NCBI GenBank assembly: GCA_014843695.1
Contig: CM026401.1
Span: 49,240,405-49,304,404, forward strand
DNA from: Archivesica marissinica
Lineage: Eukaryota; Mollusca; Bivalvia; Venerida; Vesicomyidae
Direction of reading: 5' to 3'
Length of the DNA stretch: 64,000 nucleotides
Shown here: one piece after another, positions 19,270 to 30,500 of the stretch
Layout: each line of letters begins with the position of its first letter
Position numbering within the stretch: position 1 is the first letter of the stretch
Program-made: the position numbers and the translations under genes
The notes under the pieces: generated by a model
Told to the model about the DNA's origin: nothing
Seen by the model: the letters and a program-made list of their open reading frames with translations, nothing else
Database searches by the model: none

Positions 19270-19467
19270 ATGAAAAGTCTAATTAGGAAGGTCTTCTTTG
19301 GGTGTTTTGTGATTTTAAGTTGCACATACAGCTTATGTTATATTGTTACTCTCCGGTGGAGGAAGAGCCAACGTGCGTCTCCACGCAGTATTTTAGACAC
19401 ACGTGGCTCTGTTTTTTACGTTTATTTATCGTCGCTACCGGTTGCCCATATGAGCGACGCCTCCTGA
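19270..19467 (+). CDS. Candidate first exon with signal-anchor-like N-terminus
   Basis: The frame opens MKSLIRKVFFGCFVILSC, with two or three basic residues followed by about 20 hydrophobic ones, then RWRKSQRASPRS. This is the pattern of a type II membrane anchor or signal peptide. From 19411 the frame runs into a minus-strand SINE-A and stops at 19465-19467, so only 47 residues could be native. Words near 19325-19375 are shared with 38795-38830, which lowers the case for a gene. No donor site is clear. Confidence 0.22.
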   Translation: MKSLIRKVFFGCFVILSCTYSLCYIVTLRWRKSQRASPRSILDTRGSVFYVYLSSLPVAHMSDAS

Positions 19468-19664
19468 AGATATTAGTCATTTTAGATTTTGGAGGATAGT
19501 GCAATGATACAGAGAGAGAGAGAGAGAGAGAGACCCATTCCAGAGACCTCGGTTTAACGTCCCATCTGAAAAACTGCTGTTTTATTAGGGTCAGACGGGG
19601 GATCGAACCTGCGATCCCTGGATTACCCGTCCAGCGTGTTACCACTGGGCTATATATCCGTCTG
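19411..19664 (-). mobile_element. SINE-A copy with an internal GA microsatellite
   Basis: Complete from reversed tail to head (reverse B-box GGATCGAACC, end ATCCGTCTG). At 19511-19534 the usual CAGACAGAGACC has become a (GA)n run, and the segment holding the GTGCACGGTGTAAAGC word has been lost. Confidence 0.85.
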
Positions 19665-19689
19665 TCACACGTGGGTACCGTCGTTTGGT

Positions 19690-19806
19690 AGTTTACATTA
19701 ATGTATTTGAGCTCGATTTCGGAACAAGATTTTACAACATTATTTTAATCGATCTGAATACCTCATTCCTGATGAAATCCATCGCCACGAGGGAGAGAAG
19801 AGACAA
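19690..19806 (-). mobile_element. SINE-C 3' half
   Basis: Carries GAGCTCGATTTCGGAACAAG, CTCATTCCTGATGAAATCC and GAGGGAGAGAAGAGACAATG; the head is absent. Confidence 0.7.
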
Positions 19807-19972
19807 TGTGGACTTTAAGTGTATTGTCTAAGGGTAGAGTGTGTTTTTTTTTTGTGTTGTTGGTTGCTACGGCTCTTACCAGGGTCTATCCTATTGTAGA
19901 CTCGCTGGAGTTGTCTGGGGGTTTTGTTTTTTGTTTAATGATAACTCAACACAGTATTACATTTCTTCTATA

Positions 19973-20384
19973 TTTTTGTTTTTGGTGTTTTTTTGTGTTT
20001 TTTTTGTTTTGTTTTTTTTGTGTGGGTTGGTTGTTTTTTTTTTTTGTTTTTTTTTTTGTTTTGTTGTTTTTTTGGTTGGTTGGTTTGTTTTTTGGTGTTT
20101 TTTTGTTTTTGTTTTTTTTTTGTTTTTGTTTTGTTTTTGTTTTTGTTGGTGTTTTGTTGGTTGGTTGTGTGTTGTTTGTTTTTTTTTTTTTTGTGTGTTT
20201 TGTTTTTTTGTTTTTTTGTTTGTTTTTTTTGTGGTGTTTTTTTTGGTGGTGTTTTTTTTGTTGGTGTTTGTTTTTGGTGGGTTTGGTTGGTTTTTTGGGG
20301 GGTTGTTTTTGGGGTTGGGTTTGTTTTTTTTTGGTTTTGGTTTGGTTTTGTTTTTTTTTTTTTTTTTTTTTGTGTTGGGGTTTT
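19973..20384 (+). repeat. 412-base tract of only T and G
   Basis: No A or C occurs on the plus strand over about 412 bases. Most of it is T-runs separated by G or GG; near 20284-20320 there are G-runs of 2 to 6 (GGTTGGTTTTTTGGGGGG) able to form a G-quadruplex. The hydrophobic Phe/Val/Cys plus-strand frames and Lys/Gln minus-strand frames are meaningless by-products. Confidence 0.9.
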
Positions 20385-20420
20385 GAGGCAGCAGGCAAAC
20401 TTTATCAGTGATGCTGCCGT

Positions 20421-20578
20421 TTAAAGTTTAAAGTTTATTTATTTTACAACGATTGCGAAGCAAGTTCTAACAACTTATATTAATCACTCTCGTTTGCGCG
20501 GATGAACACGAATATGTGGTCATTCGTGTGGGAGGAAACCGGAGTACACGGAGAAAACCACCTACGATCTCACAAACC
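20421..20578 (-). mobile_element. SINE-B 3' half
   Basis: Reversed tail (AAAGTTTATTTATTTTACAA) and body (GTGTGGGAGGAAACCGGAG) are present. It stops before the tRNA-like head. Confidence 0.78.
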
Positions 20579-21001
20579 TCCCATGCTGCTGTTTAGAGGT
20601 TGGTTAAATCACATCATTTCGAAAATAATCATGAGCAGGTAGAAAGGGCTGTGTAACTGTAAATGTGTTCTAAAATTATGTGTGCTCATAGATCACACAC
20701 TCTTATTCATGATGCACGTGCTGTTGGTTGCACATGATGCACGTGCAATATCATTCAATCATTCACTTAAGCATTGTCGTATGCGACGTTTGTTTAAAGT
20801 TATATTATTTAATTTCAGTGGCAAATATTTGGACAGAAGTTTCCTAATATAAAAGGAAATTGCATCATGAAGACATTTCCTTTTCTCGTTGTTTTATGTC
20901 GCTTTAAAGAGAGACCACGTAATCCAATTTCCAATCAATACCAAGCTAGAACATGAAGTATACATAAAATAAACCATACAATAAAATAAATATGGATTTG
21001 T
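20579..21001. other. Unassigned, with a lone MITE-1 end
   Basis: ATGTCGCTTTAA at 20896-20907 is a MITE-1 right end without a recognisable left partner. A repeated word CATGATGCACGTGC occurs twice near 20708-20748. No gene is seen. Confidence 0.45.
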
Positions 21002-21390
21002 TTAAAGCGACACTACATCAGTGAAAACACAACTTTCTGCAGAATGTATTTTCTTATTATATGGTATAATTGAGTTTTTCAACTAATAAACAAACGTCGT
21101 ATACGCGGTTTGTTGACATAACAAAATAATGTAAACATACATGCGTATCCTGAATAACTCAGTTAAATTATCTCTAAACGACATTATCTCGCGTTTAAGT
21201 ATTGACTCTGATGACAAACAAACGTCAATTCAGGAGCATGGAAGACCGTTATATGAAATCCTACTTTCAATCCACAAACACACTGTTTATTGATTCAATG
21301 TTAGTGTTTGTATTTTTATTTTATTTTATTTGTAGCAGCAATGTATTTGTACATGCATTTTTTTTTTTTTGCGATGTAATGTCGCTTTAA
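21002..21390. mobile_element. MITE-1 reference copy
   Basis: TTAAAGCGACACTACATC at the left pairs with GATGTAATGTCGCTTTAA at the right. Both borders are TTAA, as in piggyBac-type insertions. Interior words (AACGTCGTATACGCGG, ACGACATTATCTCGCG) recur at 6652 and 49429. A T-run precedes the right end. Confidence 0.85.
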
Positions 21391-21575
21391 GTGAATGATT
21401 CATTCGGTGAAATATAATTCGATCATACACTGAAACAAACAAGTATCACCTTAACTCTCCGGCCGATCACGACTAACGTCGTTTTTGCAAACAGCATAGA
21501 ACCAGATCAGACAGTTCAATGCTGCTATTCGGGTAGTGGAGCTGAAACACTTGTCTGAATAGCAGACGACATAGA

Positions 21576-21891
21576 TCCTGATCAGATGTGTGTGTGTTTT
21601 TACGTTTATTTATCGTCGCTACCGGTTGCCCATATGAGCGACGTCTCCTGAAGAGATTAGTTATTTTAGATGTTGGAGGATAGTGCATGATACAGACAGA
21701 GACCCATTCCAGAATGTCCTCTGGTTCTTTTACGTGCACGATGTAAAGTACTGACACGAGACCTCGGTTTAACGTCCCATCTGAAAGACTGTTAATTTTA
21801 TTAGGGTCAGACGGGGGATCGAACCTGCGATCCCTGGATTACCAGTCCAGCGTGTTACCACTGGACTACATATCCGTCTGTCCTGATCAGA
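21576..21891 (-). mobile_element. SINE-A copy with an 11-bp target duplication
   Basis: The complete minus-strand SINE-A (21587-21880) is flanked by TCCTGATCAGA on both sides (21576-21586 and 21881-21891). This is direct evidence of retroposition and fixes the ends of the family: head starting at CAGACGGAT and tail running out in ACACACACA. Confidence 0.92.
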
Positions 21892-21906
21892 CGAGATCAG
21901 GCATTT

Positions 21907-22075
21907 GAGATATTGGAGGATAGTGCAATGATACAGACAGAGACCCATTCCAGAGTCTCCTCTGGTTATTTTACGTGCACGGTGTACAGCACCGACACAA
22001 TACCTCGGCTTTAAAGTCCCTTCTGAAAGACTGTTAATATTCATAGTGTCAGATGGGGGATCGAACCTGTTCATC
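21907..22075 (-). mobile_element. SINE-A partial copy
   Basis: Starts at the reversed TTGGAGGATAGTGCAATGA word, contains GTGCACGGTGTACAGCACC and ends at a decayed B-box (GATCGAACCTG). Confidence 0.78.
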
Positions 22076-22254
22076 AGCTAAAGCAGTACATCTGTTTCAT
22101 CACTTTGGCTAGGCGAATAGACGGATCAAGGCTAGTAGCACAGCATAGCATATATATCTGATAAGGAACTGTTCGTACATAGTACGTGACGTCTCATGAG
22201 CTAGGGAGTTATTTGTACATACCACATGCCGTCTTAAACATACATTACGTATAG

Positions 22255-22364
22255 GATATAAGCCGAAAACGATCCAATATGTAAAGATATTGGACTGTGT
22301 GAGGCACGTTGCGCCGAACATATTACCAATATTTTACATATTGGATCCGTTTGAGGCTTATATC
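22255..22364. repeat. Inverted repeat with 40-bp arms
   Basis: The left arm (GATATAAGCC, then GATCCAATATGTAAAGATAT) and right arm (ATTTTACATATTGGATCCGT, then GGCTTATATC) pair over about 40 bases with few mismatches, around a 30-base GC-rich loop. It may be a foldback element or a transcribed hairpin. Confidence 0.8.
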
Positions 22365-22558
22365 TTACTTAAATCACACACACACACACTTATATAACAA
22401 CATCCTAATAATTAAAATGTTTAATTTCGTACATGTACTGGATTTAATCTAATACTCTGGCCTTTTGACACAAGTCCAATATTAATACAAAGGTATGACG
22501 TCACGATAGTGTTTTAAAGTGTATTATATAAATATTACCTTTTGTTGAAAGGGCGTTG

Positions 22559-22809
22559 TGGATTATCTCCTCGAGGGGACATTATCTCCCGAGGGAACAT
22601 TATCTCCTCGAGGGAACATTATCTCCCGAGGGAACATTATCTCCTCGAGGGAACATTATCTCCTCGATGGAACATTATCTCCTCGAGGGAAAATTATCTC
22701 CTCGAGGGAACATTATCTCCTCGATGGAACATTACCTCCTCGATGGAACATTATCTCCCGAGGTGAAGCCAATGGAGATAATTTTCCCAAGGGGAGGGGA
22801 GATAATCCA
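22559..22809. repeat. 18-19 bp minisatellite framed by inverted ends
   Basis: About 11 copies of ATTATCTCCTCGAGGGAAC (19 bp) or the form lacking TC (ATTATCTCCCGAGGGAAC) run to about 22758. GGATTATCTCC at the left end (22559) is matched by GGAGATAATCC at 22799-22809, so the array lies inside an inverted repeat. The plus-strand short frames are repeat artefacts. Confidence 0.88.
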
Positions 22810-23160
22810 TAATATCCCTCAATCAAGGGCAATAACTATTTTAGCATACAGAATACATCTACACTATGACATATTTCACACATTCAACTGTCTCGTTTGT
22901 GTGTAGATTCACCAATTGCGAGTTTTACATTATCACCGGGACGTCCAAATTTGGGATCCTCATAAATGTTCAATAGATTTTCATATCCGTGTTTCGCTTA
23001 TCCTGTGTTAAATTTTCTAAAATATAGAAAAAATACTTAAATATAACATACAAATACAATATTTATTTCGGAGTATTGTACAGATTAGATGTGCATCGGC
23101 GTACCGTACGCGCAACTTCCGTTTTGTTGGAGAATGTGATATCCCATGTAGATATTGACT
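22810..23160. other. No feature recognised
   Basis: AT-rich spacer, no supported frame. Confidence 0.4.
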
Positions 23161-23380
23161 TATACACGTTTATTTTTAGCTCGATTGCGAAACAAGTTCT
23201 TACAACTTATATTAATCACTCTCTAAACCTCATTCCTGATGGAATCCATCGCCACGAGGGAGAGATAAGAGGCAATGTGGAAACCTAAGGGCACAACCGT
23301 AACGGCTCCAGCGGGGTCGAACTCCTGATCGTTCGCACCTGAAGCGAACGCGCAACGCGCATCCACTGCGATATCACGAC
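23161..23380 (-). mobile_element. SINE-C copy, full length
   Basis: Reversed tail (TATTTTTAGCTCGATTGCG), body (ATCGCCACGAGGGAGAGA, AAGGGCACAACCGTAACGG) and tRNA-like head ending TGCGATATCACGAC. The head has a small internal duplication of GAACGCGCAACGCGC words. Confidence 0.85.
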
Positions 23381-23626
23381 ATCCACACATATTGACTGCT
23401 TAGTTCTGTTAGCAAGTTCACCAATTACTAGAAACTTCGATGTGGTTATTTGTATGCTGTTTCCAATATAATAGTTAGGAAACAGAAATGTCCGCGAAAA
23501 TTGAACATACTATAGAATATACTAGCATTTAGCAACGCTGGCTTGTAAGTAATAAGTACTCCCAAACACTAGGGTGTCTACGAGAAATGTCCATATATTC
23601 CGCATAAACGGAATACACGATCGCAC

Positions 23627-23901
23627 TACAGTCAAACCTGTGTTAGTGGTCACCTCTATTAAGCAGCCAATCTGTATTAAGCAGCCAACCTGTATTAAGC
23701 AGCCACTTTCCAGATTCCCAATTTGTTGTTTTACTATATAGTTGACCTCTATTAAGCAGCCAACCTGTATTAAGCAGCCACTTTCCAGATTCCCAATTTG
23801 TTGTTTTACTATATAGTTGACCTCTATTAAGCAGCCACCTGTGCTAAGCAGCCACTTTCTGTGATTCCCTTGGCTGGCTGCTTAAGACAGGTTTGACTGT
23901 A
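23627..23901 (+). mobile_element. MITE-4 copy, with one internal duplication
   Basis: TA-CAGTCAAACCTGTGTTAG and TTAAGACAGGTTTGACTGTA are matching ends. The interior block from CAACCTGTATTAAGCAGCC through GTTTTACTATATAGTTGACC is present twice (about 74-bp period). Confidence 0.85.
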
Positions 23902-24200
23902 TACATGTTTTAATAGTACATACGGCCAAACCACCGGGTAGACTTGAAATGTGTACGGTTGGTAGGGGATGGGTTTCCGACCAGTACCTAGCTATTACGG
24001 AGATTACTAAATGGGGTTACCCCAAATGGTGCCAGAAAAAAACACCCACACATATTCGTAGACAGTATCCCATCGCACACCTGACGGAAGTAGAAAGCGT
24101 AGGGTTATTTTCGATACCCATTTAATTCACCGGAAATATTACAAATCACTCCCATAGGCATATGTTTGTAAATAATTAAGCTAAATGCAAGTAGATTACT

Positions 24201-24461
24201 CTAGCATGTTTTTATCGGTGTGGAAGTCGTGATAGCGAGGTGGTAACGCGTTCGCTTCAGGTGCGAAATTCCCGGAGTTCGAGCCCCGCTGGAGCAGTTA
24301 CAAGTGTGCCCTTAGGCAAGACATTTAAATTCCTTGTTGCCTCTTCTCTCTTCCTAGTAGCGATGGATTCCACCAGGAATGAGGTATCGAGAGTGAATAA
24401 TATAAGTTGTATGAACTTGTTTCGCAATCGAGCTAAATTAAATTTGTATACACTAGCATGT
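24201..24461 (+). mobile_element. SINE-C copy, full length, candidate target duplication
   Basis: The head AAGTCGTGATAGCGAGGTGG, B-box GAGTTCGAGCCCC, body TGCCCTTAGGCAAGAC and tail AAATTTGTATACA are in order. CTAGCATGT occurs at 24201-24209 and 24453-24461 and may be the target duplication. Confidence 0.85.
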
Positions 24462-24554
24462 ATCACGTAGTAATACAATTCACCCATATACTTGTCAATA
24501 GGGAATATGTTCTTCTGTAAACAACACGCAAGATATGCTAGACAAAGCCAGCTT

Positions 24555-27500
24555 ATGACACAGTTACTGACTGGTCTAACGTGTTGTACTCACGCGACAT
24601 TGTGACACAGTTACCGACTGATCTAAAGTGTTGTACTAACGTGCCATAGCTACCGACTTGTCTAACGTGTTGTACTCACGCGACATTGTGACACAGTTAC
24701 CGACTGATCTAAAGTGTTGTACTAACGTGCCATAGTTACCGACTTGTCTAAAGTGTTGTACTAACGTGCCATAGTTACCGACTGATCTAAAGTGTTGTAC
24801 TAACGTGCCATAGTTACCGACTTGTCTAAAGTGTTGTACTCACGCGACATTGCGACACAGTTACCAACTGGTATAACGTGTTGTACTCACGTGACATTGC
24901 GACACAGTTACCGACTGGTATAACGTGTTGTACTCACGCGACATTGCGACACAGTTACCGACTGGTATAACGTGTTGTACTCACGTTACATTGCGACACA
25001 GTTACCGACTGGTATAACGTGTTGTACTCACGTGACATTGCGACACAGTTACCGACTGGTATAACGTGTTGTACTCACGCGACATTGCGACACAGTTACC
25101 GACTGATATAACGTGTTGTACTCACGTGACATTGCGACACAGTTACCGACTGGTATAACGTGTTGTACTCACGCGACATTGCGACACAGTTACCGACTGG
25201 TATAACGTGTTGTACTCACGTGACATTGCGACACAGTTACCGACTGGTATAACGTGTTGTACTCACGCGACATTGCGACACAGTTACCGACTGGTATAAC
25301 GTGTTGTACTCACGTGACATTGCGACACAGTTACCGACTGGTATAACGTGTTGTACTCACGTGACATTGCGACACAGTTACCGACTGGTATAACGTGTTG
25401 TACTCACGCGACATTGCGACACAGTTACCGACTGGTATAACGTGTTGTACTCACGCGACATTGCGACACAGTTACCGACTGGTATAACGTGTTGTACTCA
25501 CGCGACATTGCGACACAGTTACCGACTGGTATAACGTGTTGTACTCACGTGACATTGCGACACAGTTACCGACTGGTATAACGTGTTGTACTCACGCGAC
25601 ATTGCGACACAGTTACCGACTGGTATAACGTGTTGTACTCACGCGACATTGCGACACAGTTACCGACTGGTATAACGTGTTGTACTCACGTGACATTGCG
25701 ACACAGTTACCGACTGGTATAACGTGTTGTACTCACGCGACATTGCGACACAGTTACCGACTGGTATAACGTGTTGTACTCACGTGACATTGCGACACAG
25801 TTACCGACTGGTATAACGTGTTGTACTCACGTGACATTGCGACACAGTTACCGACTGGTATAACGTGTTGTACTCACGCGACATTGCGACACAGTTACCG
25901 ACTGATATAACGTGTTGTACTCACGTGACATTGCGACACAGTTACCGACTGGTATAACGTGTTGTACTCACGCGACATTGCGACACAGTTACCGACTGGT
26001 ATAACGTGTTGTACTCACGTGACATTGCGACACAGTTACCGACTGGTATAACGTGTTGTACTCACGCGACATTGCGACACAGTTACCGACTGGTATAACG
26101 TGTTGTACTCACGTTACATTGCGACACAGTTACCGACTGGTATAACGTGTTGTACTCACGTGACATTGCGACACAGTTACCGACTGGTATAACGTGTTGT
26201 ACTCACGCGACATTGCGACACAGTTACCGACTGATATAACGTGTTGTACTCACGTGACATTGCGACACAGTTACCGACTGGTATAACGTGTTGTACTCAC
26301 GCGACATTGCGACACAGTTACCGACTGGTATAACGTGTTGTACTCACGCGACATTGCGACACAGTTACCGACTGGTATAACGTGTTGTACTCACGCGACA
26401 TTGCGACACAGTTACCGACTGGTATAACGTGTTGTACTCACGTGACATTGCGACACAGTTACCGACTGGTATAAAGTATTGTACTAACGTCACATTGCGA
26501 CACAGTTACCGACTGATCTAAATATTGTACTAACGTCACATTGCGACACAGTTACCGACTGGTATAACGTGTTGTACTCACGTGACATTGCGACACAGTT
26601 ACCGACTGGTATAACGTGTTGTACTCACGTGACATTGTGACACAGTTACCGACTGGTCTAAAGTGTTGTACTAACGTGACATTGTGACACAGTTACCGAC
26701 TGGTATAACGTGTTGTACTCACGCGACATTGCGACACAGTTACCGACTGGTCTAAAGTGTTGTACTCACGCGACATTGTGACACAGCTACCGACTGGTGT
26801 AAAGTGTTGTACTCACGTGACATTGCGACACAGTTACCGACTTGTCTAAAGTGTTGTACTCACGCGACATTGTGACACAGTTACCGACTGGTCTAAAGTG
26901 TTGTACTAACGTGCCATAGTTACCGACTTGTCTAAAGTGTTGTACTAACGTGCCATTGCGACACAGTTACCGACTGGTCTAAAGTGTTGTACTAACGTGC
27001 CATAGTTACCGACTTGTCTAAAGTGTTGTACTAACGTGCCATTGCGACACAGTTACCGACTGGTCTAAAGTGTTGTACTAACGTGCCATAGTTACCGACT
27101 GGTCTAAAGTGTTGTACTAACGTGACATTGCGACACAGTTACCGACTGGTATAACGTGTTGTACTCACGTGACATTGCGACACAGTTACCGACTGGTATA
27201 ACGTGTTGTACTCACGTGACATTGTGACACAGTTACCGACTGGTCTAAAGTGTTGTACTAACGTGACATTGCGACACAGTTACCGACTTGTCTAAAGTGT
27301 TGTACTAACGTGACATTGCGACACAGTTACCGACTTGTATAAAGTGTTGTACGCACGTGACATTGTGACACAGTTACCGACTGATCTAAAGTGTTGTACT
27401 AACGTGACATTGCGACACAGTTACCGACTGGTCTAAAGTGGTGTACTCACGCGACATTGTGACAGAGTTACCGACTGGTCTAAAGTGTTGTACTAACGTG

Positions 27501-30500
27501 CCATAGTTACCGACTTGTCTAAAGTGTTGTACTAACGTGCCATTGTGACACAGTTACCGACTGGTCTAAAGTGTTGTACTAACGTGCCATAGTTACCGAC
27601 TTGTCTAAAGTGTTGTACTAACGTGCCATTGCGACACAGTTACCGACTGGTCTAAAGTGTTGTACTAACGTGCCATAGTTACCGACTTGTATAAAGTGTT
27701 GTACTCACGTGACATTGCGACACAGTCACCGACTGATCTAAAGTGTTGTACTAACGTGACATTGTGACACAGCTACCGACTGATCTAAAGTGTTGTACTA
27801 ACGTGACATTGTGACACAGTTACCGACTGATCTAAAGTGTTGTACTAACGTGCCATAGTTACCGACTTGTATACAGTGTTGTACTCACGCGACATTGCGA
27901 CACAGTTACCGACTTGTATAAAGTGTTGTACTCACGCGACATTACGACACAGTTACCGACTGGTCTAAAGTGTTGTACTAACGTGCCATAGCTACCGACT
28001 TGTATAAAGTGTTGTACTCACGCGACATTGCGACACAGTTACCGACTGGTCTAAAGTGTTGTACTAACGTGCCATAGCTACCGACTGGTCTAAAGTGTTG
28101 TACTAACGTGCCATAGCTACCGACTTGTATAAAGTGTTGTACTCACGCGACATTGCGACACAGTTACCGACTGATCTAAAGTGTTGTACTAACGTGACAT
28201 TGTGACACAGTTACCGACTGATCTAAAGTGTTGTACTAACGTGCCATAGCTACCGACTTGTCTAACGTGTTATACTCACGCGACATTGTGACACAGTTAC
28301 CGACTGATCTAAAGTGTTGTACTAACGTGCCATAGTTACCGACTTGTCTAAAGTGTTGTACTAACGTGCCATAGTTACCGACTGATTTAAAGTGTTGTAC
28401 TAACGTGCCATAGTTACCGACTTGTCTAAAGTGTTGTACTCACGCGACATTGCGACACAGTTACCAACTGGTATAACGTGTTGTACTCACGTGACATTGC
28501 GACACAGTTACCGACTGGTATAACGTGTTGTACTCACGCGACATTGCGACACAGTTACCGACTGGTATAACGTGTTGTACTCACGTTACATTGCGACACA
28601 GTTACCGACTGGTATAACGTGTTGTACTCACGTGACATTGCGACACAGTTACCGACTGGTATAACGTGTTGTACTCACGCGACATTGCGACACAGTTACC
28701 GACTGATATAACGTGTTGTACTCACGTGACATTGCGACACAGTTACCGACTGGTATAACGTGTTGTACTCACGCGACATTGCGACACAGTTACCGACTGG
28801 TATAACGTGTTGTACTCACGTGACATTGCGACACAGTTACCGACTGGTATAACGTGTTGTACTCACGCGACATTGCGACACAGTTACCGACTGGTATAAC
28901 GTGTTGTACTCACGTGACATTGCGACACAGTTACCGACTGGTATAACGTGTTGTACTCACGCGACATTGCGACACAGTTACCGACTGGTATAACGTGTTG
29001 TACTCACGCGACATTGCGACACAGTTACCGACTGGTATAACGTGTTGTACTCACGTGACATTGCGACACAGTTACCGACTGGTATAACGTGTTGTACTCA
29101 CGCGACATTGCGACACAGTTACCGACTGGTATAACGTGTTGTACTCACGCGACATTGCGACACAGTTACCGACTGGTATAACGTGTTGTACTCACGTGAC
29201 ATTGCGACACAGTTACCGACTGGTATAACGTGTTGTACTCACGTGACATTGCGACACAGTTACCGACTGGTATAACGTGTTGTACTCACGTTACATTGCG
29301 ACACAGTTACCGACTGGTATAACGTGTTGTACTCACGTGACATTGCGACACAGTTACCGACTGGTATAACGTGTTGTACTCACGCGACATTGCGACACAG
29401 TTACCGACTGATATAACGTGTTGTACTCACGTGACATTGCGACACAGTTACCGACTGGTATAACGTGTTGTACTCACGCGACATTGCGACACAGTTACCG
29501 ACTGGTATAACGTGTTGTACTCACGTGACATTGCGACACAGTTACCGACTGGTATAACGTGTTGTACTCACGCGACATTGCGACACAGTTACCGACTGGT
29601 ATAACGTGTTGTACTCACGTGACATTGCGACACAGTTACCGACTGGTATAACGTGTTGTACTCACGTGACATTGCGACACAGTTACCGACTGGTATAACG
29701 TGTTGTACTCACGCGACATTGCGACACAGTTACCGACTGATATAACGTGTTGTACTCACGTGACATTGCGACACAGTTACCGACTGGTATAACGTGTTGT
29801 ACTCACGCGACATTGCGACACAGTTACCGACTGGTATAACGTGTTGTACTCACGCGACATTGCGACACAGTTACCGACTGGTATAACGTGTTGTACTCAC
29901 GGACATTGGACACAGTTCCGACTGGTTAACGTGTTGTACTCACGTGACATTGCGACACAGTTACCGACTGGTATAAAGTATTGTACTAACGTCACATTGC
30001 GACACAGTTACCGACTGATCTAAATATTGTACTAACGTCACATTGCGACACAGTTACCGACTGGTATAACGTGTTGTACTCACGTGACATTGCGACACAG
30101 TTACCGACTGGTATAACGTGTTGTACTCACGTGACATTGTGACACAGTTACCGACTGGTCTAAAGTGTTGTACTAACGTGACATTGTGACACAGTTACCG
30201 ACTGGTATAACGTGTTGTACTCACGCGACATTGCGACACAGTTACCGACTGGTCTAACGTGTTGTACTCACGCGACATTGCGACACAGTTACCGACTGGT
30301 ATAACGTGTTGTACTCACGTGACATTGCGACACAGTTACCGACTGGTATAACGTGTTGTACTAACGTGACACAGTTACCGACTGGTCTAAAGTGTTGTAC
30401 TCACGTCACATTGCGACACAGTTACCGACTGGTCTAAAGTGTTGTACTCACGCGGCATTGTGACACAGCTACCGACTGGTCTAAAGTGTTGTACTAACGT

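Noticed and set aside
19806..20424. Phe/Val/Cys-rich plus-strand and Lys/Gln-rich minus-strand frames
   Set aside because: Translation of the T/G-only tract; no stop can form on the plus strand without A, apart from TGA/TAA/TAG, which all need A.
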